A stretch of DNA of 64,000 nt from Streptomyces sp. SID12501 (GTDB lineage Bacteria; Actinomycetota; Actinomycetes; Streptomycetales; Streptomycetaceae): contig NZ_JAAGLU010000028.1 in assembly GCF_010550245.1 (NCBI RefSeq), forward strand, positions 62,001-126,000, given 5' to 3'. The position numbers were made by a program, and so were the translations under genes. Below the pieces are notes generated by a model. The model ran no database searches and was not told where the DNA came from. It saw only the letters and a list, made by a program, of their open reading frames with translations. Shown here in pieces: positions 59,169 to 64,000 of the stretch. How positions within the stretch are numbered: the stretch's first letter is position 1; the number at the start of each line of letters is the position of its first letter.

Positions 59169-59822
59169 TCAGGTGACGACGCCCGGGATCGCCACCAGTT
59201 GCTGGTAGCCGCCGCTGCGATGAAGGACCGTGAGGGTGATCTCCGAACCCGGGCGGGCGTGGGCCACCACACGGGCGAGATCGGAGGCCGAGTCGATCCG
59301 GCTCCTGCCGAACGCGAGCAGTACGTCGCCCCGAACGAGGCCTGCGGTATAGCCCGGGCCCGGCACATGGACGCCGACGAGCAGGGCTCCCACTTTCTCG
59401 GCGTCCACGGCCTCGACCCCGAGCGTCGCGGTCATGGCCGGGGGCGAGGAGGCCGAACTCGCTTTACCCGAAGGTGACTTGGAAGGGCCTGCCCCGGACG
59501 CGGACCGGGAGCGGGAATCGGCCCCTGCGGGCGCCCCGCCCCGCGCACTCGCCCCCTCTCCGGGCCGCTCCTTCTGCCCGCCCCCTCCCGCCTGACGCCG
59601 TAGGTCCGCGAGCTTGCTCATACCGATCACCGTGGCGCCGAGCGTGCCGAGCCCTACGCCCGCGAGAACCAGGACGGTCCCGATGAACAGGCCCAACAGA
59701 AGGGTCGTCAGCCGTCGGCCTCGCCGGCGCGCGGCATGCGGGCGCCGGGCCGGGCGGGATGTGGTGCCGCCGACCGGTTCCTGACCGGGCATCGGCTTGG
59801 GACGCAGCGCAGTCTGTTCCAT
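59169..59822 (-). CDS. Membrane-anchored PDZ-domain protein
   Basis: 217 residues: basic N-terminal tail, one membrane span (TTLLLGLFIGTVLVLAGVGL, about 39-58), a low-complexity Gly/Ser/Ala linker, and a C-terminal PDZ domain (VGALLVGVHVPGPGYTAGLV, RGDVLLAFGRSRIDSASDLA). No protease domain is present, so it is not a DegP/HtrA enzyme; it may present substrates or partners outside the membrane. It converges with the phosphoesterase gene, 17 bases apart. Confidence 0.85.
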   Translation of the reverse strand: MEQTALRPKPMPGQEPVGGTTSRPARRPHAARRRGRRLTTLLLGLFIGTVLVLAGVGLGTLGATVIGMSKLADLRRQAGGGGQKERPGEGASARGGAPAGADSRSRSASGAGPSKSPSGKASSASSPPAMTATLGVEAVDAEKVGALLVGVHVPGPGYTAGLVRGDVLLAFGRSRIDSASDLARVVAHARPGSEITLTVLHRSGGYQQLVAIPGVVT

Positions 59823-59903
59823 GGTTCGCCTCCGCCAGGTGCTCTACCCGGTGCACCGGCGCACCACGAGCCACGAACGAGTGAGACTGACGCGGGGGCG
59901 GAC

Positions 59904-60341
59904 ATGGGTAGCCACAACACGGTCTGGGACCGGGTGTCGGCCCGTCCGGCGCAGGCTCACCTCGAACGGGAGCCGGCCCAGCTGCCGCAGGCAGCAGGCC
60001 ACAGCCAGGCCAGGCCAGGCCAGGCGAGCGATCCTGCGCCTCACGCTGACCGACCCCCGCGACACATCTCTGCGGCTCTGCCACGGGGTGAACCTCGGCC
60101 GTTCCATCGCCGAGGAGCTCTGGGCCCTGACCCGCACGCCGGCCGACGCGGACCTCCCGACGGGGGCCCGCGCGCTGCCGGCCGCCACCGACGCGGCACT
60201 CGGCGGGCTCTCGGGGAACGCCGTCACGGGCGTACGGGAGCTCGCCGAGGAGGCGACGGAGCGGGTCCGCGACCTCGGCCGACGGACAACGACGGACAAC
60301 GACGGGAGATCGTCAGCCGACCGCGAACCGTCGGCCGGTGA
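59904..60341 (+). pseudogene. Small gene broken at a (CCAGG)4 repeat; unknown function
   Basis: An ATG at 59904 opens MGSHNTVWDRVSARPAQAHL in one frame. At about 60007-60027 it meets four tandem copies of the 5-base unit CCAGG, after which the coding character (LRLTLTDPRDTSLRLCHGV, NLGRSIAEELWALTRTPAD, VRELAEEATERVRDL) is in the +1 frame. One more CCAGG would restore continuity. A second short repeat, GACGGACAAC twice, lies at about 60282-60301, where the original frame, with its stop at 60341, can be re-entered. I recognise no family. Sequencing or slippage could explain it. It ends next to the convergent geosmin synthase gene. Confidence 0.45.
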
Positions 60342-60345
60342 GCCC

Positions 60346-62499
60346 TCAGCCGATCGGCAGTGGCGAGCTGCGGTCCGGCAGGAAGCCGTGGGACCTGGCG
60401 GCCAGGTGGTCGGACTGGTAGCGGGGGACCTCCCGGTGCCAGTTCAGGATGCCGGCCAGCCAGTTCCGCAGCTCGGCCACATAGCCGTCCATCGTCGCGC
60501 GCGCCTCTTCCGTGAGCTTGAAGTCCTCGTACAGGACGGGGAACTCATGGGCGGCGACATGCTCGAACTGCTGCATGCGCTGGGTCATCAGGTCGTGGAT
60601 GATGCCGAGCGCGGTCGGGTAGTCGCAGCCGAAGAAGTTCTGGACGACGAGGATGCCGTTGTGGATCTCGCCCTCGTACTCGATCTCCTTCTGGTAGGAG
60701 AACACGTCGTTGATCAGGCACGCGTAGTCGACGGCCGCGTTCTCCAGTGACCGGACGGGGCCGCTGCGGTAGACCTCCGGAGGGACCGCCCGGCCGTGGC
60801 CGATCCGGCACAGGCTCATGGTGAGGTCGGCGCCGAAGGTGGCGCGGCGCATCTCCAGGTAGTCGATCGGGTCGGGGACCCGGTTCTGGATCTGGTTGGC
60901 CAGTTCCCACACCCAGCTCTCGGTCATCACGTCCACCGCGGCGCGGAACGTGCGCCGCTGGTCGGCGGTCATCCCGACCGTGGTGCGCCGCCACAGGTCG
61001 ATCAGGCCGCGTTCCATGCCGTTGACCGGAACGGGGAACCCGTCGCCCTCGATGGGCATGCAGGCGGAGAGACGCTCGGTGCACAGACGGGCCGCCGCCA
61101 GGTCACGGCGGTGGCCGAAGACGAGAGGGTAGTAGTCGTCGCCGTAGGTGCCCCAGGCCAGCCAGGCGGAGCTGAGGTCGAGGGCGTCGGCCGTCGCGTC
61201 CGGGTGGATGCCGGCCGCGCACAGCGGCAGGTCGGCCGCGGCGAGCTTGTCCTCGTCCCAGACGCCCTCCTGGAGGATGCCCATGCCGTGCGTCCAGTCG
61301 ACGAGGCGGGACCGGGCGCCGTCCAGGTGCGGGCTCAGAGTGAGCCCGAACGGCATGTAGAAATCGGGCAGCAGGGACGGGCCGACCTTCTGGTAGGGCA
61401 CGTGTGTGTAGGCGCGCAGGCGTTCGGCGCCGGCCGAGGCCAGGAGTGCGCCGATGTTGGCGGCGGACGTGCCGAAACCGCCGACTCCGAACGGCCGCGA
61501 CTCCTCCAGGGCCCCTTCGTTCATGTACCGGCTGGAACGCAGGTGCCACTCGTGGCCGCCGGACTGCCAGTCCTGCAGCCCGCGCGTGTACGCGGCCACC
61601 GCGCCGACCTGGTCCGGTGTGAGGCCCTTCTCCAGGGCCACCGCGGGCATTTCGGTGAGCGCGGTGTGCTCGAACTGGTGGAGCCGTGAGGTGAGGATGT
61701 CGTTGACGGTGTCGGCGGCCTCCTGGGTCGTGCACCCGAAGAAGGTCTCCAGGACGAGCACGCCGTTGCTGAGCTCCCCCTCGTCCTCGACCTCCCGCTG
61801 GTAGGAGAACAGGTCGTTGCGCAGGTGGACGCCGTCGGAGAAGGTCTCCATCAGCACCCTGAGCGGCCTCGCCTCCGCGACGGACGCGGGCACCTCGGCG
61901 GTCGCGTACTCCACGAGCCCCGCCGACCAGGGCGCGCCGCCGACCTTGCGGCGCATCTCGATGTACTCGACGGGGTTGGAGACCCGTCCCTCGTTGATGT
62001 TGGACAGTTCCCACATCGACTCGTTCAGCAGATGCTCGGTGGCGACCGCGAACCGCCTGCGCCAGTCCACGGACATCGCCGGAACCGTGCGCGCCCACAG
62101 GTCGGCGAGGCCCGCCTCCACCGGATTCTGCGGCGCGGGTACGGGAGTCGAGAGGTCGAGCGGCATGAACAGGGGCAGCCGGTCCAGATAGGCCTTGCCG
62201 CCGTCGCGGTCCTGGCTGCGCTTGAAGACCTCCAGGAAGTGGTCGTCGAAGAAGAACACCCACACGTACCAGTCGGTGATGAGCGAGAGGGCGGGTCCGT
62301 CGCAGTCGGGGTGCGTGTACGCGCACAACAACCCGTAGTCGTGCGCGTCGAGGTCGGACTGCTCCCAGACGCCTGAGCCCTCCAGCATTCCCATCTCCCG
62401 TGCCCAGACGGTCGAATGGGCACGCGCCTCGTCCAGATGCGGGTTCAGCCGCGCGGGATACGGCATGTAGAAGTACGGGAGTACGAACGGCTGTGTCAT
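60346..62499 (-). CDS. geoA: Geosmin synthase (germacradienol/geosmin synthase)
   Basis: 717-residue bifunctional class-I terpene synthase converting farnesyl diphosphate to germacradienol (N-terminal half) and then geosmin (C-terminal half). First half: Mg-binding DDHFLE at 85-90 in WVFFFDDHFLEVFKR and the NSE-type NDLFSYQREVEDEGE near 229. Second half: YGDDYYPLVFGHRRD and NDVFSYQKEIEYEGE. The sequence, in particular DDHFLE with a DDYYP second half, is that of the Streptomyces enzyme. It stands alone with about 170 bases of promoter region upstream, holding the direct repeat TTCCGGGATTCCGGA (62579-62593). Confidence 0.96.
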   Translation of the reverse strand: MTQPFVLPYFYMPYPARLNPHLDEARAHSTVWAREMGMLEGSGVWEQSDLDAHDYGLLCAYTHPDCDGPALSLITDWYVWVFFFDDHFLEVFKRSQDRDGGKAYLDRLPLFMPLDLSTPVPAPQNPVEAGLADLWARTVPAMSVDWRRRFAVATEHLLNESMWELSNINEGRVSNPVEYIEMRRKVGGAPWSAGLVEYATAEVPASVAEARPLRVLMETFSDGVHLRNDLFSYQREVEDEGELSNGVLVLETFFGCTTQEAADTVNDILTSRLHQFEHTALTEMPAVALEKGLTPDQVGAVAAYTRGLQDWQSGGHEWHLRSSRYMNEGALEESRPFGVGGFGTSAANIGALLASAGAERLRAYTHVPYQKVGPSLLPDFYMPFGLTLSPHLDGARSRLVDWTHGMGILQEGVWDEDKLAAADLPLCAAGIHPDATADALDLSSAWLAWGTYGDDYYPLVFGHRRDLAAARLCTERLSACMPIEGDGFPVPVNGMERGLIDLWRRTTVGMTADQRRTFRAAVDVMTESWVWELANQIQNRVPDPIDYLEMRRATFGADLTMSLCRIGHGRAVPPEVYRSGPVRSLENAAVDYACLINDVFSYQKEIEYEGEIHNGILVVQNFFGCDYPTALGIIHDLMTQRMQQFEHVAAHEFPVLYEDFKLTEEARATMDGYVAELRNWLAGILNWHREVPRYQSDHLAARSHGFLPDRSSPLPIG

Positions 62500-62670
62500 G
62501 GGCGGGGCCCTACCCGTGCCCCGGACGTGCCATCCACGGGGCGGGACATGATCACACCATCGCGTGAATCAGGACCAATTCCGGGATTCCGGACAGGCGT
62601 TGTGAGTTCACTCGGCATGCGAGAACCGAGAGGACCCCAACCACTACAACCACACCAACCACTACTGCGA

Positions 62671-63888
62671 CTACTGTGCAGACACCTGAATCACCGCACG
62701 CGTTCCGCTCGTCCGCCAGCGCTGTCCCTCCGCGGCGACGAGCGCCGCCTCGGTACGGGCGTCGAGGCCGACGATCACGTCCGACTTCAGGGTGCGCAGG
62801 GCGGCCACCGGGCCGGGGAAGTAGGCGGTGACGTCCGCGAACGGCGTGGTGGGGGGCCTGAGGCGGTCACCGACGAGGCGGCGGTAGTTCAGGTCGCCCT
62901 TCATCAGGGTGACCGTGGCCGAGGCGAAGTCCTCGCGAAGGCCGCCGGGCATCGCCGTGTACGGGAGCGGGGCGCAGGAGAAGGGGTGGGCGCGTACGGC
63001 GAGGCGGCCCTCGGCCAGCGCGGACCAGAGGCGGCGGCCGTATGCCGCGGCGGCCCCCGGCGCCCGGATCAGTCGGCGCAGGGCGTCCACCACGTCGGCG
63101 GTGGTCGCGTCGGAGACGAAGTACGGGTGCGGTTTCACGTGCAGGACGGCTCGTTCGGCGTACCCCCGGGTCAGCAGGTGGTCCAGGAGCAGCAGGTCGG
63201 GGACGAGTTCCCGGCTGGCGTTGTCCGCGACCAGACACACCGTGCCGGCGTCGGATCGGGCAGGCCTGGCGGGCCGGAGCAGCGACCGGAGGGCCTCGCT
63301 GTCGTCGGCGACGAGTCCCGCCGCCTCCCCTCCCTCGTCCGCACCGGAGAGCCGGAAGCCGAGGTCGGCCCGGTTGCCCCACAGCGACCCGTGGAGCAGG
63401 GCGCGTGCCTGCTCCTCCTCCGGCTCGCGCACCAGGTCGTCGAGCGCGGCCAGCTCCTCGTCGGTCTCGGGGGCGTCCAGTTCGGCGAGCTTGAAAGGGC
63501 GGAAGGGGTCGATGCCGCGCCAGGCACCCTCCCCCACACCGCTTCCGCCGCTCCCGAAGTACCCGACCGCTTCGAGGAGTTGGCGGTAGAAATACCCTTC
63601 CGCCCACAGCCACGGCACGTCGAACCAGGACCGGCCCGCGTACTCCCGGGTGCCCCAGTCCTCCCACTGCTCCCGGTCCTCGGCGCCGGCGGGGAGCGGT
63701 TCGACGACGCCCTCGGAGCAGTTCTTGAGGAGTGCGTCGAGCGCGCGGTGCTGCTCCGGGCCGTACGGGAAGGCGTCCCGCACCTTCTGGATGAGCGCGG
63801 GATGCCGTTCGGCCAGCACGCTCCAGGGGAACGAGCCCGGCTCATTGCCGAGGATCACGGGCGGGGACACGGAGTCGGAGGCAGGCAT
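62671..63888 (-). CDS. DUF89/ARMT1-family damage-control phosphatase-like protein
   Basis: 405 residues from ATG 63888 (MPASDSVSPPVILGNEPGSF). The family core is present: helical N-terminal half (WFDVPWLWAEGYFYRQLLEA), metal-site strand VCLVADNASRELVPDLLLLD with the D-N pair, and the C-terminal ATVTLMKGDLNYRRLVGD and TLKSDVIVGLD. DUF89 proteins are metal-dependent phosphatases that remove damaged phosphometabolites; the substrate here is unknown. Transcribed in the same direction as geosmin synthase but 170 bases upstream of it, so probably separate. Confidence 0.87.
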   Translation of the reverse strand: MPASDSVSPPVILGNEPGSFPWSVLAERHPALIQKVRDAFPYGPEQHRALDALLKNCSEGVVEPLPAGAEDREQWEDWGTREYAGRSWFDVPWLWAEGYFYRQLLEAVGYFGSGGSGVGEGAWRGIDPFRPFKLAELDAPETDEELAALDDLVREPEEEQARALLHGSLWGNRADLGFRLSGADEGGEAAGLVADDSEALRSLLRPARPARSDAGTVCLVADNASRELVPDLLLLDHLLTRGYAERAVLHVKPHPYFVSDATTADVVDALRRLIRAPGAAAAYGRRLWSALAEGRLAVRAHPFSCAPLPYTAMPGGLREDFASATVTLMKGDLNYRRLVGDRLRPPTTPFADVTAYFPGPVAALRTLKSDVIVGLDARTEAALVAAEGQRWRTSGTRAVIQVSAQ

Positions 63889-64000
63889 GCGCCTCACCGT
63901 ACCGTCCGCGAAACGCGCGGCCCGGGCCGTCATCGGGCGAAGGCGGGGCGGTCCGGGACCCCCACCGGATCAGCGGGCCCGCCCCGCCCGTCTCACGCCA
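63889..64000. other. Right edge of the window
   Basis: Upstream flank of the DUF89 gene. It contains GC-rich runs (GGGCCCGCCCCGCCCG) that could belong to a terminator or gene beyond the edge. Nothing can be assigned. Confidence 0.3.

Noticed and set aside
59169..59822. HtrA/DegP protease
   Set aside because: Only a membrane anchor and PDZ domain are present; no trypsin-like domain.
1..64000. tRNA, rRNA, CRISPR arrays, IS elements, att sites
   Set aside because: Looked for cloverleaf-like, repeat-spacer and transposase signals and saw none; a covariance-model scan was not possible here.

Overview
This is high-GC actinobacterial DNA with the gene content of a Streptomyces chromosome. It has a geosmin synthase, a subtilisin-inhibitor (SSI) gene, a SAV2148-type HEPN protein, a TreX-TreY-TreZ trehalose route and a sulfate-assimilation operon headed by an actinobacterial RRHVDLGR-type leader peptide. 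Two intergenic repeats that I recognise from memory as common in Streptomyces are also present. Third-codon positions are almost always G or C. I saw no tRNA, rRNA, CRISPR array, insertion sequence or integrase.

Layout. 1-6.7 kb: edge of an unknown gene, homocysteine S-methyltransferase, a decayed GntR/HEAT chimera, a type-B carboxylesterase, a VOC protein overlapping an AraC regulator, a possible 42-residue gene and a YihY/BrkB membrane protein. 6.7-7.4 kb: an unusually AT-richer, gene-free stretch. 7.4-16.8 kb: a compact six-gene biosynthetic operon: a membrane acyltransferase-like protein, a Pls-type membrane synthetase with a carrier domain but no adenylation domain, a separate adenylation-carrier protein, a SyrP-like oxygenase, and SbnB- and SbnA-like enzymes that make L-2,3-diaminopropionate. 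16.9-22.3 kb: AidB-like acyl-CoA dehydrogenase, GAF regulator, secreted protein, GNAT acetyltransferase. 22.4-32.0 kb: leader peptide, sulfite reductase, zinc ribbon, cysH, cysC, cysD, cysN, a sulfur ABC importer and a CbiX-type chelatase for siroheme. 32-42.9 kb: housekeeping and accessory genes (ketopantoate-reductase family, aldo/keto reductase, MMPL transporter, LysR with an EamA exporter, DnaQ-like exonuclease, HEPN protein). 43-45.2 kb: what looks like a copper amine oxidase split into two secreted proteins. 45.4-56 kb: glgX, treY and treZ, interrupted by two paralogous M14 carboxypeptidases, an SSI inhibitor and an FHA protein. 56-64 kb: phosphotransferase-like protein, M24 peptidase, phosphoesterase, PDZ protein, a frame-broken gene, geosmin synthase and a DUF89 protein.

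How genes work together. In the sulfur operon, CysDN makes APS, CysH reduces it to sulfite and SirA reduces sulfite to sulfide; the importer supplies a sulfur source and CbiX can insert iron for siroheme. In the 7.4-16.8 kb operon, SbnA/SbnB would supply diaminopropionate, the adenylation protein would activate it, and the membrane synthetase could condense it repeatedly, as epsilon-polylysine synthetase does with lysine. This split arrangement is the best candidate for an undescribed system here. GlgX, TreY and TreZ convert glycogen to trehalose. The split copper amine oxidase and the translationally coupled carboxypeptidase-SSI pair are further unusual arrangements.
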